A stretch of 64,000 nucleotides of DNA from Streptomyces sp. HPF1205 (GCF_020400825.1 NZ_JAINVH010000009.1:124001-188000), one strand, 5' to 3'. Shown: positions 8,156 to 16,537, counted from the first letter of the stretch. Made by a program: numbers and translations. Notes: generated by a model not told the origin, from the letters alone.

Positions 8156-9636
8156 GCCTGCTCCTTGGCGAGGAAGGTGGTGAGGGTGATCGGGAGGTCG
8201 TGGCTGGACCAGTCGGCGCGGTACGACAGCTTGTAACCGTCCGGGTGCTTCGCCCTGGACTCCAGCTTCATCAAGCCGCGCAGGCCCTTTGCTTCGGGGT
8301 GCCGGGTGTACTCGACGGTGACCAGGCCGTTCGACGCGGCCAGCAGGATCTCCGAGGCGCCGGTGAACACGAGCTTGGCGGTGTCACGGCGCAGGGCGAG
8401 CATCGTCGCCAGGCGGGTCAGCCGCAGCTCGTGGTGCGGGGCGCCGAACGCGAACCGCATCAGCAGGTGCGTGGTGTACTTCGTCGCGCCCGGGTACGGG
8501 CGGGTCATGGTCTCCGCGCCGTAGCCGATGACGCCGGCCACGAAGCCGTCGACGACGACGAGCATGTTGTACGAGCCGGGCGCGGCGGCCAGGCGGTGCA
8601 TCCACAGGTCCCGGTAGTAGTCCACCTCCGCGCCCTTGGCGGGGATGACCTCTACACGGGACCGGTCGGTGACCTGGTAGTCCGGCGGGATGATCGGTAG
8701 GGAGGTAGGGGCGGTGGACCGGGACATGCCCAGGGCGACCTTGGGCCCGCCGGTGAGGGCGAAGATCTCGTCCGGGCGGTTGGAGATGACGAAGGCGCGG
8801 GCGACGTCGCCGAGCGGGTGGGCGAACACCGGGCGCGGGTGGGCGGCGATGCCGGAACGCTCCTCCTGGAGGAACATCAGCAGCGCGGCCTTGCCCTCCA
8901 TGCGGTCGGCCAGCCGCTTCATGTCGACCTCCGGGTCGAACACGGAGTAGCTGGGCTCGTTCCATTCGATACGGCCGCCGGTGTCGAAGAACTTCTCGAA
9001 GCCGGCCTTGTACGTCGGGGGCGCGGCGATGATGATCGCGTGCGGGTCGTCCTCGGCCTCCGCGATGTGGTCCCACATGCACTTCGGCTCGAACCGGATG
9101 CCGGGGAGGCGTTCGGCGATCTGCGTCAGCGACCCGACCAGGCGCGCCTTATGGTCGGCCTCGTGCTCGATCATGTCGGTGACGAGGTTGGTCCAGTAGT
9201 CCACCTCCGGTTTGGCCTGCATGCGGGCGAGCCAGTGCACGTACAGCAGATGCGCGGCCTGCTCGGCGGGCGGCGCGTCGGGCAGTTCGACGGGTTCGCC
9301 GTCCAAGGTCATGCCCAGGGCGGCCAGGTCGCCGCCGGAGACGTACGTGCCGACGATGCCGGTGTAGAGGGTGACGTCCGAGGTCTCCATGGAGGCCGGG
9401 GGGATGCCGGCGTTGGCGGCGACCAGGGCGGCGGCGAAGGAGCCGACGCCGACCTCGACGTAGCGGGTGTACCTGTCGCGGGGGAGCTTGTTGAAGACCT
9501 GCCGGTAGAAGGCGCGGTCGGGGGCGGAGGAGTTCCCGGCGAACAGGACGCCAGGGGCGGCGAACCCAGCGGGCATGGGCGTTCCAAAGGGGGGATGCGG
9601 TTCGCTCGGCCCACAACCAGCAGCGTTCGGGGGCAC
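8122..9636 (-). CDS. two-domain protein: degenerate Dam-like methyltransferase plus GNAT-like domain
   Basis: 504 aa from GTG 9636; an ATG at 9576 is also possible and neither has a good ribosome site. The N-terminal half resembles DNA adenine methylases: YVEVGVGSFAAALVAANAG (residues 59-77) looks like the SAM-binding loop and is followed by SDVTLYTGIVG (86-96). The catalytic DPPY position at about 204-209 reads AAPPTY, so the usual Asp/Asn is Ala. The C-terminal half (about 330-490) contains NMLVVVDGFVAGVIGYG, reminiscent of the central strands of a GNAT fold, and a KHPDGYKLSYRADW tail. A Mom-like role (modifying adenine beyond methylation) is my inference from the fold feel and the ParB/terminase neighbours. 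Confidence 0.6.
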   Translation of the reverse strand: MPPNAAGCGPSEPHPPFGTPMPAGFAAPGVLFAGNSSAPDRAFYRQVFNKLPRDRYTRYVEVGVGSFAAALVAANAGIPPASMETSDVTLYTGIVGTYVSGGDLAALGMTLDGEPVELPDAPPAEQAAHLLYVHWLARMQAKPEVDYWTNLVTDMIEHEADHKARLVGSLTQIAERLPGIRFEPKCMWDHIAEAEDDPHAIIIAAPPTYKAGFEKFFDTGGRIEWNEPSYSVFDPEVDMKRLADRMEGKAALLMFLQEERSGIAAHPRPVFAHPLGDVARAFVISNRPDEIFALTGGPKVALGMSRSTAPTSLPIIPPDYQVTDRSRVEVIPAKGAEVDYYRDLWMHRLAAAPGSYNMLVVVDGFVAGVIGYGAETMTRPYPGATKYTTHLLMRFAFGAPHHELRLTRLATMLALRRDTAKLVFTGASEILLAASNGLVTVEYTRHPEAKGLRGLMKLESRAKHPDGYKLSYRADWSSHDLPITLTTFLAKEQAWRASRSKTKK

Positions 9637-9714
9637 AGGGTAGCTGCTGGGCTGATCAGTACAACGGCGCCGGCCCCCGCCCTGGCGCTGGGGTGAGGGC
9701 CGGTCATGTCGTGA

Positions 9715-10476
9715 TCAGGTCGCTGAGGTGCTATCGGGTGGTGCTGGGTCGGACTCCTGTCCGTCCCCGTCGGTGTTCGCTGAGGGGCGGGCAGATGGGA
9801 CGTCTCCTTGAGGTGATTCAGGGGCGGGCGGCAACTCGTACCAACCGCGCTGGACGCGAAGGTACTCGGCTTCTGCCCGCCGCATCTCTGCCTGCGCGCG
9901 GATGACGGCCGCTTGGCCTTCCAACTGGGCCCGGAGCACTGCGGCCTGTCCTTCCTGCTCGGAGGCTTGGCGCGCACCCATGTCCCTGGCTTTGGCACCC
10001 ATGGCGCGGATGATGCGGGGGACCGCTGCAATCACTGCAACGATAAGCGCGGGAAGGCCGACTGCAGCGCTGACGATGGCTGGCGCGTCCGAGGGCCCGA
10101 GACGTCCATGGGTGTCGAGAGAAGCGAGTACAGCCTTGAGGCCCCACAGGCCCAACGCCAGGAAGGTGATGAGCCAATACGCCTCGATGGTGGGGAGCCG
10201 TCCAGGTAGGAGCGTGTGCCGCCACCGCCCCGACTGCCGACCATGTTCCTCCGGGGGGCGCTGTACGTCTGCCTCGTAGGTCGAGCGAGGGTATAGGCGG
10301 CGGTAGCTGGCAACGAGCCCTATGAGGATCCACAGACTGAGAAGAACCGAGCCAATGACTCGGGGCAGCACCCCGATGTAGACCAACTGACCGAGCGCCA
10401 CCGCGAAGCTAATTGCCATCAGTTCAGCTACGTCGAACGGCGACGGGTCAGAATTTGGGTTCTGCACGAGCACCAA
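9715..10476 (-). CDS. membrane protein with coiled-coil tail
   Basis: 253 aa. There are hydrophobic segments near residues 15-60 (two), 98-118 and 132-155, then a strongly helical charged region rich in Ala, Gln, Arg and Glu (QEGQAAVLRAQLEGQAAVIR) that should form a coiled coil, and a disordered Pro/Ser/Asp tail. No family recognised. The upstream end begins with TTG/GTG codons only (10476, 10473 or 10467), none with a strong ribosome site, so the start is uncertain. Confidence 0.6.
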   Translation of the reverse strand: MVLVQNPNSDPSPFDVAELMAISFAVALGQLVYIGVLPRVIGSVLLSLWILIGLVASYRRLYPRSTYEADVQRPPEEHGRQSGRWRHTLLPGRLPTIEAYWLITFLALGLWGLKAVLASLDTHGRLGPSDAPAIVSAAVGLPALIVAVIAAVPRIIRAMGAKARDMGARQASEQEGQAAVLRAQLEGQAAVIRAQAEMRRAEAEYLRVQRGWYELPPAPESPQGDVPSARPSANTDGDGQESDPAPPDSTSAT

Positions 10477-10573
10477 GGGTGCCCTATGGGCGCGGTTGTC
10501 GGCAGGCGGTGACGGGAACCGGCGGCAAAGTTGTCACCTGCTCCAGTCATCGCTCCTGCGGAAGGCTTGTGGA

Positions 10574-10646
10574 CCGCGAGGGAGGACTCGAACCTCCAAC
10601 CTCCGGCTACGAGGGCCGGTGCTCCATCCAGTCGAGCTGCTCGCGG
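10574..10646 (-). tRNA. tRNA-like gene, probable tRNA-Arg(UCG), atypical
   Basis: The minus strand folds as a cloverleaf. The 7-bp acceptor stem is CCGCGAG/CTCGCGG, the D arm GCTC/GAGC, the anticodon stem CCGGC/GCCGG with loop CCTCGTA, and the T arm GGAGG-TTCGAGT-CCTCC. Position 34-36 reads TCG, which would decode CGA (Arg). CCA is not encoded. Three usually fixed positions deviate: U8 is C, U33 is C and position 37 is a pyrimidine. It may be a phage-type accessory tRNA, a decaying one, or a tRNA mimic. Confidence 0.65.
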
Positions 10647-10706
10647 GGGTGGCTGCTGCCGGAATGGTAGCAGTTAGTCCGGTCTGGCCTGGGTTGTTCC
10701 GCGGCA

Positions 10707-10749
10707 GGGCCGAGGGCCGGGGTGCTGGTGGCTCCCCGACCCTCGGCCC
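10707..10749 (-). terminator. intrinsic terminator-type hairpin
   Basis: Arms 10707-10722 and 10734-10749 pair over 16 bp (one G-U in the minus-strand RNA) around an 11-nt loop. It follows the stop of the DUF488-like gene on the minus strand and has no U-tract, as is common in Streptomyces. Confidence 0.7.
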
Positions 10750-10767
10750 CGCCGCCGTGGCAGCCGG

Positions 10768-11205
10768 TCAGAACAGTGTGGTGTCCGCGGTTTTGGCGGG
10801 CTCGGTGCCCAGTTCCGGCACGGTCCAGCCGTACTCCTCCTCGAACCACTTGGCCGCCCAGCGCCGGTGGCACGCCTCGCCCTTGTTGACGTCCTCGAAG
10901 CACAGCAGAACGCCGGTCTGGTCGGGGTGGGCCTGGGCAATCGCGGTCAGATCGGCCAGGATCTCCTCGCGGTGGGTGACCAGCCGCTCCCGGTACACCT
11001 GGCGCTCCACCGGGATGTCGTCGATGTCCTTGTAGGGGGGCTTGAACAGTTCGTGCGGGGCCAGCGAGCTGACCCGCAGGAACTCGTAGCGGACAAAGCG
11101 GGGCCGGCCCACGGTGATGCCGATGGGGATGCCGTGCTCGGGCCGCCAGTTCTGGTAGCGGCTGGTGGCCAGCGGCATCGGCTGAGCGGGCTTGCTGTCG
11201 GTCAT
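10768..11205 (-). CDS. DUF488-like protein
   Basis: 145 aa from the ATG at 11205, which follows AAAGGG at good spacing; the longer in-frame extension is leader. The C-terminal part matches the DUF488 pattern: PVERQVYRERLVTHREEILA, then TGVLLCFEDVNKGEACHRRW, where the Cys in LLCFE and the CHRR motif are the conserved points. Function of DUF488 is not established. It is the last unit of the palindrome-controlled block and has its own control region upstream and a hairpin after it. Confidence 0.7.
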   Translation of the reverse strand: MTDSKPAQPMPLATSRYQNWRPEHGIPIGITVGRPRFVRYEFLRVSSLAPHELFKPPYKDIDDIPVERQVYRERLVTHREEILADLTAIAQAHPDQTGVLLCFEDVNKGEACHRRWAAKWFEEEYGWTVPELGTEPAKTADTTLF

Positions 11206-11261
11206 GTGAACTGCCCTTTCTGGTGGGAGTTGTCCTGCAATCATCATTCACCGGTCTATCT

Positions 11262-11291
11262 GGTTTATCCTTTTTGCCCCAGTCAAATTGG
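11262..11291 (-). promoter_or_regulatory. regulon control site A (degenerate)
   Basis: In minus-strand sense: a CCAATTTGACTGG element, then 11 nt, then TAAACC as -10-like box, then the leader motif GAATGATGA near 11250-11240. It drives the DUF488-like gene. The palindrome is weaker than at the other sites. Confidence 0.6.
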
Positions 11292-11336
11292 ATACGGGGT
11301 GGAGCCCGGGCCGGCTGGGGTCGTTGCCGCCTGCGG

Positions 11337-12509
11337 TCAGGCGGCCGTCTCGGTGCTGTCGGCGGCTTCGACGGCTTGGGCGTCCGGGGCGACCCGCAGC
11401 GCCCCGGCCCTCACCTGGGCGACGGCCGCGGCCTGCCGGATGTTGGTGGACGCCTTGGCCGCGACCGTCTTGAGGTGGTCGACCTTGAGCCGGTTGCCGG
11501 GGATGCCGCCGTGTGCGCCGGACAGGAGCAATGCCAGCTCGGCCGGGTCCATGGCGGCGATCTCGGTCAGAATCTCCCCGGCCACGCTCAGCCGGTCGAT
11601 CTTGCGGACGAGCTTGGCCCGCTCGGTGGCGACGCGTTCGCGCTCGTCGACCGGCACCTCCAGTTCGCCGAACATGCCCTCCTGCATGTCCGTGCTGGTG
11701 TGGGCGGCCTCCTCGGCCAGGACCAGCAGGACGCCCTGGCTGGCTGCGGCCTGCTCCTCGCTGCGGACCTTCTGGCAGAACGCCTCCGCGTCGCGGGGGC
11801 CGGAGAAGAGGCCGCGGGTCCAGCGGGCCAGGAAGGCGTTCTGGTTGGGCTGGCTGACCTGCGCCACGTACCAGGCAAGGCCCACCGGGATGTGGCCCTT
11901 GAGGAGCGCTTCCTGCACGGCGGGCACGAGCTTGAGGAGGGACAGCCGCAGGTCCACGTGGTTCCAGCTCTTGCCGCAGACGCTGGCGACCTTCTCGATG
12001 CTGTAGCCGAAGTCGATGAGCCTCTGGAAGCCGCGGGCCTCCTCCAGCGGGGTCATGTCGGCCCGGCCGACGTTCTCGGCCAGAGAGCGGGCGAAGGTGT
12101 CGGCGGTCTCGGAGCCGCCTTCCAGACCGTGGACGATGACCGCCTGCATCTCGGTGAGGCCGGCGAGCCGGGCCGCCCGCCACCGGCGCTCGCCCATGAT
12201 GAGCGTGTACCGCTTGGTCGCCGGGATGTAGCGGACGCTGATCGGCTGGAGCTGGCCGAGTTCCTTAATGCTGTCGGCCAGTTCCTTCAGCTTGTCCGGG
12301 TCGAAGACCTCGCGGGGCTGCTGGGGGTCGCGGTCGATGCGGTCGGTGGGGATGGTCCGCAGGGACGTCCTGACCTGCTCGGTCGCTTCGGGTCGCTTGT
12401 CGTTCTTCGCGGGTGGGGCCGTCTTCTTCGCCGGCGCCTTCGCGCCCGCCTTGCCCGGGGGCTTGGCCTTGCCGGTCTTCTTGGGGTCCGCGGGGGTGGT
12501 GGCGGTCAT
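11337..12509 (-). CDS. parB: ParB-family partition/regulatory protein
   Basis: 390 aa from the ATG at 12509 with GGAGGG upstream. A basic, Lys/Ala/Pro-rich N-terminal 50 residues precedes a complete ParB N-terminal domain (IDRDPQQPREVFDP, then GERRWRAARLAG, the CTP-binding box, then the AENVGRADMTPLEEARGF motif). A KorB-type helix-turn-helix follows (YSIEKVASVCGKSWNHVDLR). A long helical C-terminal domain follows. This is the only fully canonical ParB in the window. No ParA is next to it, so it may act as a regulator or as an anti-defence factor rather than in segregation. Confidence 0.88.
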   Translation of the reverse strand: MTATTPADPKKTGKAKPPGKAGAKAPAKKTAPPAKNDKRPEATEQVRTSLRTIPTDRIDRDPQQPREVFDPDKLKELADSIKELGQLQPISVRYIPATKRYTLIMGERRWRAARLAGLTEMQAVIVHGLEGGSETADTFARSLAENVGRADMTPLEEARGFQRLIDFGYSIEKVASVCGKSWNHVDLRLSLLKLVPAVQEALLKGHIPVGLAWYVAQVSQPNQNAFLARWTRGLFSGPRDAEAFCQKVRSEEQAAASQGVLLVLAEEAAHTSTDMQEGMFGELEVPVDERERVATERAKLVRKIDRLSVAGEILTEIAAMDPAELALLLSGAHGGIPGNRLKVDHLKTVAAKASTNIRQAAAVAQVRAGALRVAPDAQAVEAADSTETAA

Positions 12510-12569
12510 CGTGCCCTCCGTGGTGGCTGGTGGTTTGTGATCTGTCGTCATCATTCCGCAATAACAACC

Positions 12570-12603
12570 GGATTAGCCTCATTGACCAAATAAATTTGGT
12601 CAA
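12570..12603 (-). promoter_or_regulatory. regulon control site B
   Basis: A 22-bp palindrome with 10-bp arms spans 12582-12603 (arm TTGACCAAAT). In the minus-strand sense it is followed after about 10 nt by TAATCC. It drives the ParB gene, whose leader holds the GAATGATGA motif. Confidence 0.8.
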
Positions 12604-13331
12604 AGGTCTCGTCGAGTAAACCGCAGGTCAGGCATGGTTTCATCGGCGAACAGCGCTTGCTGCTCTGCGGGTTCCGTGACCGGCTGCGCCACTTGCGGGG
12701 CGCGGTGGTCCAGGTGCCTGGCCACGGTCCAGCCGGCCCAGTCCGGGAGCCTGCGGCGGCCGCGCCCGTCGCGCGGGATGCCCAGAGCCGAGACGTCGAG
12801 GATGAGCAGGCTGGGCCGCACCCGGTGCACCGTGCTGTCGAGGTACACCCACACCTCGCACCGGTCCGTGCCCGGAGCGGTCAGCATCGCCAAGTGGTGG
12901 ATGTCGCCCCAGCCGGGATGCAGTCCACCCGGGCGGACCCAGCACCAGGTGCCCGGAGCGACGTCGCCGGGCCCGCCGGGGGTGTGCCGGTAGGGCGGCT
13001 TCTGGCGGCGCCGGCGGGCGGGCTTGGGCGGGTAGTAGTGACTTGGCGGGTAGTGGGGGTGGGCCTGGTGGTACTCGTGGGCCTCCTTGGCGGCTTGGGC
13101 GAGGAGGTCGGTGGAGGTGTAACAGCGCGGCCCCACGTGCCAGCGGCGCGGCCCGTGCTTCTCCCAGTAGCTGACGGAGCCGCACGAGCACCGGCCTGGC
13201 GACAGGTGCTCGGTGGCGGTCTCGCACGGCCAGCTGGTGCCGCACGTCCGGCATGTCGGCTCGTGGTCGAGGCTGCGGGGCAGGTGGGCGTCGGGCAGGC
13301 GCAGCGGGCGCGGGAACCAGGCGGATGCCAT
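12600..13331 (-). CDS. cysteine-rich protein with clamp-binding-like tail
   Basis: 243 aa from the ATG at 13331 (AAGGAGG upstream). Residues 20-60 have CRTCGTSWPC and later CSCGS, which could hold one zinc ion. A His/Tyr/Pro-rich middle (HYPPSHYYPPKP) is followed by a compact C-terminal half. Near the end EQQALFADE (residues about 220-228) resembles the QxxLF sliding-clamp-binding peptide. No known family. Last gene of the unit that begins at 14660. Confidence 0.55.
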   Translation of the reverse strand: MASAWFPRPLRLPDAHLPRSLDHEPTCRTCGTSWPCETATEHLSPGRCSCGSVSYWEKHGPRRWHVGPRCYTSTDLLAQAAKEAHEYHQAHPHYPPSHYYPPKPARRRRQKPPYRHTPGGPGDVAPGTWCWVRPGGLHPGWGDIHHLAMLTAPGTDRCEVWVYLDSTVHRVRPSLLILDVSALGIPRDGRGRRRLPDWAGWTVARHLDHRAPQVAQPVTEPAEQQALFADETMPDLRFTRRDL

Positions 13332-13407
13332 CGGGACCTCCTTCGGGCGGTGGGGGTGATGTGCGTGAGGTGGGGGAGTGCTGCCTGCCTTCCGGTGCCG
13401 CGGCCGC

Positions 13408-14319
13408 TCACACCGCGGGGGCGGTCCGGTTGAGGACGTCGATCGCGTGCCGCAGGTCGCGCACGCCCTGCACGGTGACCGCGACGGGCACCTCCAGCCG
13501 GGCCGCGTCCTCCTCGGCCACGACGATTTCGGTGACACCGCAGTCCAGGGCGGTGCGCACGCTGCCGGTGAGGCCGCGCACGGGCCGGACCGCGCCGTCC
13601 AGGCCGAGTTCGCCGAGCAGCGCGGCCTCCTCGAGGACGGCCGGGTTCAGCTGCCCGGCAGCCGCCAGCACGGTGCACGCCAGCGTCAGGTCCGCGCCGG
13701 GGCCGGTCGGGGCGTTGTCGTGGGCGGCGAGCATGATGCGGCCGGCGGGCCAGACAAGACCGGAGTTGAGGACCGCGGCACGGATCCTGTCGCGGGTCTC
13801 CCTGGAGTGGCGGACGTTCGCGCCGTCGAAGGTGAAGGCGCCCTCGCCGGGGGTGAAGCAGGCGGTCACCGTGGTCATGCCGTCGGGGGCCGGGTAGTGG
13901 CCGCGGGCGGTGTGCTGCGGGCCGGCCGCCGTGTCGGGCAGCGTCTTGTACAGGTACGGCCGCCCCTTGGCCGACAGCGACCAGGCGGCCTCGCAAGTTC
14001 CGCGCCGACCGAAGCCGAGGGCGTCGTGCAGCATGACGTCCACGGCCGCCACGATCGGGTCGGGCAGGCCGCGGCCGGCGCTGGCAGGCGCGTACCAGAG
14101 GGTGGAGCCGGTGGCGTCCGCCACCTCGTGCAGCTCGCCCTCGTCGGCGTCGATGACGATGACGGCCGCGTCGGGCAGCGACGAGCGGATGAGGCGGGCG
14201 GCGCAGTGGAGAGTCGTCTTCCACAGGTCCCGGCGGGCCTGGCGGGCGCGGGCCAAAGCTGCGTCGCAGGCGGCGTTCAGGGCGTTCAGGTCGGCCACGG
14301 TGGCGGGCAGGTCGGTCAT
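13408..14319 (-). CDS. orphan ChlI/ComM-like domain protein
   Basis: 303 aa. Residues about 155-290 match the Mg-chelatase ChlI-like domain that opens ComM/YifB proteins (an S5-fold relative of the Lon protease domain): DNAPTGPGADLTLACTVLAA, then ALLGELGLDGAVRPVRG, then EIVVAEEDAARLEV. In ComM this domain is fused to an AAA+ helicase that moves branches during natural transformation. Here the AAA+ module is missing and the domain follows a 150-residue N-terminal region I do not recognise. It may bind a partner ATPase or have lost the motor role. Same transcription unit as its neighbours. Confidence 0.7.
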   Translation of the reverse strand: MTDLPATVADLNALNAACDAALARARQARRDLWKTTLHCAARLIRSSLPDAAVIVIDADEGELHEVADATGSTLWYAPASAGRGLPDPIVAAVDVMLHDALGFGRRGTCEAAWSLSAKGRPYLYKTLPDTAAGPQHTARGHYPAPDGMTTVTACFTPGEGAFTFDGANVRHSRETRDRIRAAVLNSGLVWPAGRIMLAAHDNAPTGPGADLTLACTVLAAAGQLNPAVLEEAALLGELGLDGAVRPVRGLTGSVRTALDCGVTEIVVAEEDAARLEVPVAVTVQGVRDLRHAIDVLNRTAPAV

Positions 14320-14369
14320 GGGGGCGGTCCTCTCATGGTGGTGGCGGTCCTGGATGGCGATCCCTGGGT

Positions 14370-14401
14370 GGGCAGCACGCCGGGTAGCCGTCGTGCTGCC
14401 C
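14370..14401 (-). terminator. intergenic 10-bp hairpin
   Basis: Perfect arms GGGCAGCACG and CGTGCTGCCC with a 12-nt loop lie between the 79-aa gene and the ChlI-like gene. It may act as terminator or as processing site inside the unit. Confidence 0.55.
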
Positions 14402-14420
14402 GCTCACGGGCGGCCGGGTG

Positions 14421-14660
14421 TCAGTGCCGGGCGGACGCTTGGATGCCGAGCCGGTGGTCGAACCCGGCCGCGCCCGTGCCGCTCTGGAAGTCGTGCCACC
14501 AGGCCGTTAGCTCCTCCTCCATCCGGTGGTTCTGGCGGAACCGCTCGTGGGCCAGTTCGTGCGGGGTGGCTCCGCAGGCGCCGCATCCGTAGCTGCCGCC
14601 GCCCCAGGTGAGGCGCTGCGTCTCGGGGTGCGTGCAGCGCTGTCCGTCCCGTCCGGTCAT
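14421..14660 (-). CDS. small zinc-ribbon-like protein
   Basis: 79 aa. CTHPETQRLTWGGGSYGCGACG has a C-(H)-CGAC arrangement that could chelate zinc, followed by an amphipathic helix. ATG start; upstream is GGAGGCAC. It is the first gene behind control site C. Function unknown. Confidence 0.55.
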   Translation of the reverse strand: MTGRDGQRCTHPETQRLTWGGGSYGCGACGATPHELAHERFRQNHRMEEELTAWWHDFQSGTGAAGFDHRLGIQASARH

Positions 14661-14722
14661 TTCGGGTGCCTCCTAGTGATTGGTGGTGTGTTGTCCTGCA
14701 TTCATCATTGACCAAGTCCCCC

Positions 14723-14757
14723 GGTTTAGCCTCATTTATCCAAATAAGTTTGGTCAA
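14723..14757 (-). promoter_or_regulatory. regulon control site C
   Basis: CCAAATAAGTTTGG at 14740-14753, then (minus sense) 11 nt, then TAAACC, then TTGGTCAATGATGAATG as leader motif. It drives the 79-aa gene and those after it. Confidence 0.8.
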
Positions 14758-14776
14758 CGAGGGGCAAGAGTGGCGG

Positions 14777-16480
14777 TCAGGCGGCCGTGGCGAAGTCGGC
14801 GCGGGCGGGGTCGGCGTAGCGGCTGATGTCCTCGCCGGTGATGCACTCGGCGAGCGCGCAGATCAGGATTTCCGCGGCGGGCGGGGTGACGGCGTTGCCG
14901 AGCTGGCGGACCTGCTCCCGCTTGGTGCCGAGAATCTCGTAGTCGGCCGCGAACGCCATCGCCGCCTGGATCTCGTGCGGCTGCAGCATCCGGAAGAGCA
15001 CGTCCTCGATGCGGACCCGGCCGGTCACCAGGGCGTACCGGTCACGGGTGCTGAGCGCGCCGACCGGTTCGCTCACGGGGCGGGCGGTGCCGGTGCCGTA
15101 GTAGGGGACGAGGAGGTCCAGCATGTCCTGGCCATCGGGGGTGACCAGGCCGTGGTGGTTGCCGGAGGCGCACACGGTGGCCAGCGGGTCGGCGGTGGAA
15201 CGGGCGTCGCTGCCGCCGCCCCGGATTTCGGTGATGAACGGCAGCCACGCCAGCCCGGCCTCCGCGCGGGTGGTCTGGGTGGCCAGCGGCTCGTAGGCGG
15301 TGCGGGCGTTCTTGCCGTCGCGTCCGTCGCAGGGCACCAGCAGCGGCGGGACCACCAGCGCGTCGTTCCCCCTCGTCGTCCTGGTCGGCATCGGTTCGAA
15401 GATGCTGGTGGCCGCCTCGCGCCAAGTGCCGCCCGTGGGGACGAGGAGCGGGCGGGCGAAGCGGTCCAGACCGGCCTGGATACGGCGCAGCGTCTTGTCG
15501 GCCAGCGGTGTCTTGCGGTCGCTGATCCGCGTGCCCTTGATGCTCCAGTCGATCGCGGCCAGCGCGGGCAGCACCTCGGGCTCCACGATCTGCCGCCCGC
15601 ACGCCGTGTTCGGGCAGCGGTAGTCGTACTGCTGCTTGTACCGGCCCATGTCGATGCCGGGCCGCCGCCACGTCTGGACCGCCTGCACCCAGGTGCCGCA
15701 GCCGCTGCACCAGGCCCGCGGGTTCAGCCACTTCGCCCAGGTCGGGGAGCGGCCCAGACCCTTGTGCCAGTACGCCAGGTACAGGCGGTCGCGGGACTGC
15801 GGGGCCCGGCGCACGCTGCGCGGGTCGGCGTGCATGCTGTTCAGGGCGATCAGCCGGGTGCGGTAGCCCATCGTGTGGAACTCGGCCAGCCAGCGGTCCC
15901 ACTCGAACCACGACCGGACGTCGACCACGTTTTCCACCACGCCCGCTTTGACCATCCGGCCGCGGTCCATGCAGCCGCGCAGGTAGAGCGGGATCTCCTC
16001 CATCAGTGCCCGCGAGGCCTCTTCCTCCTGCGTCGGGCCGCTGTCCTGCTCGCCGGCCTGGAACTTCTCCTCCTCCAGTTCGGCATACAGGTCGAGGAGG
16101 TCGCCCTGCACGGCCTTGGCGAACGACCGCTTCTTGCCCTGGGCGATGCTCCACTTGGTGCACTCCGGGGAGCCCCAGTGGATGTCGGTGACGGGCCAGG
16201 ACCACACCGGGGCTTTGCGGATGTCACCGATGTAGTGGGCGACGTCGCCGAAGTTGCGCTGGTGGGTCTCCATGGCGCGCCGCCAGTGGTTGGCGGCCCT
16301 GGTGACCTTCACACCCGGGACGGCGTCCGCGCCCTGCGTGCTGCCGCCCGCGCCGGCGAACCAGTCCATGACGGTCAGCTCGGTGCCGTCGTGCTTGTAC
16401 GCCTTGGCCCGGCCGGCGTGGCGCTTGGGCCGCCGGGCGGGGCTGGAGGCGGTCGCGCAGGCGGTGGAGGGGGAAGGCAT
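14777..16480 (-). CDS. DNA (cytosine-5) methyltransferase with internal zinc ribbon
   Basis: 567 aa from the ATG at 16480. The conserved blocks are in order: motif I MDWFAGAGGSTQG (38-50), motif IV as GSPECTKWS (103-111, catalytic C107, where most family members have PPC), motif VI ENV (183-185), motif VIII QSRDR (228-232) and a late motif X REQVRQLGNAVTPP. Between VIII and X, the target-recognition stretch holds CSGCGTW and RCPNTACG (C258, C261, C289, C294), a likely zinc ribbon. It methylates cytosine in double-stranded DNA; no partner nuclease is nearby, so it is a solitary, probably anti-restriction, enzyme. Own control site D. Confidence 0.9.
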   Translation of the reverse strand: MPSPSTACATASSPARRPKRHAGRAKAYKHDGTELTVMDWFAGAGGSTQGADAVPGVKVTRAANHWRRAMETHQRNFGDVAHYIGDIRKAPVWSWPVTDIHWGSPECTKWSIAQGKKRSFAKAVQGDLLDLYAELEEEKFQAGEQDSGPTQEEEASRALMEEIPLYLRGCMDRGRMVKAGVVENVVDVRSWFEWDRWLAEFHTMGYRTRLIALNSMHADPRSVRRAPQSRDRLYLAYWHKGLGRSPTWAKWLNPRAWCSGCGTWVQAVQTWRRPGIDMGRYKQQYDYRCPNTACGRQIVEPEVLPALAAIDWSIKGTRISDRKTPLADKTLRRIQAGLDRFARPLLVPTGGTWREAATSIFEPMPTRTTRGNDALVVPPLLVPCDGRDGKNARTAYEPLATQTTRAEAGLAWLPFITEIRGGGSDARSTADPLATVCASGNHHGLVTPDGQDMLDLLVPYYGTGTARPVSEPVGALSTRDRYALVTGRVRIEDVLFRMLQPHEIQAAMAFAADYEILGTKREQVRQLGNAVTPPAAEILICALAECITGEDISRYADPARADFATAA

Positions 16481-16537
16481 TCGATCTGCTCCGTTCCTGG
16501 TGGGTAGTGGTGTCGTCCTCATTCATTGACCCGGCAC

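Noticed and set aside
4890..9636. complete prophage
   Set aside because: Only terminase and modification-type genes are present; no portal, capsid, tail, lysis or holin gene was found in 64 kb.
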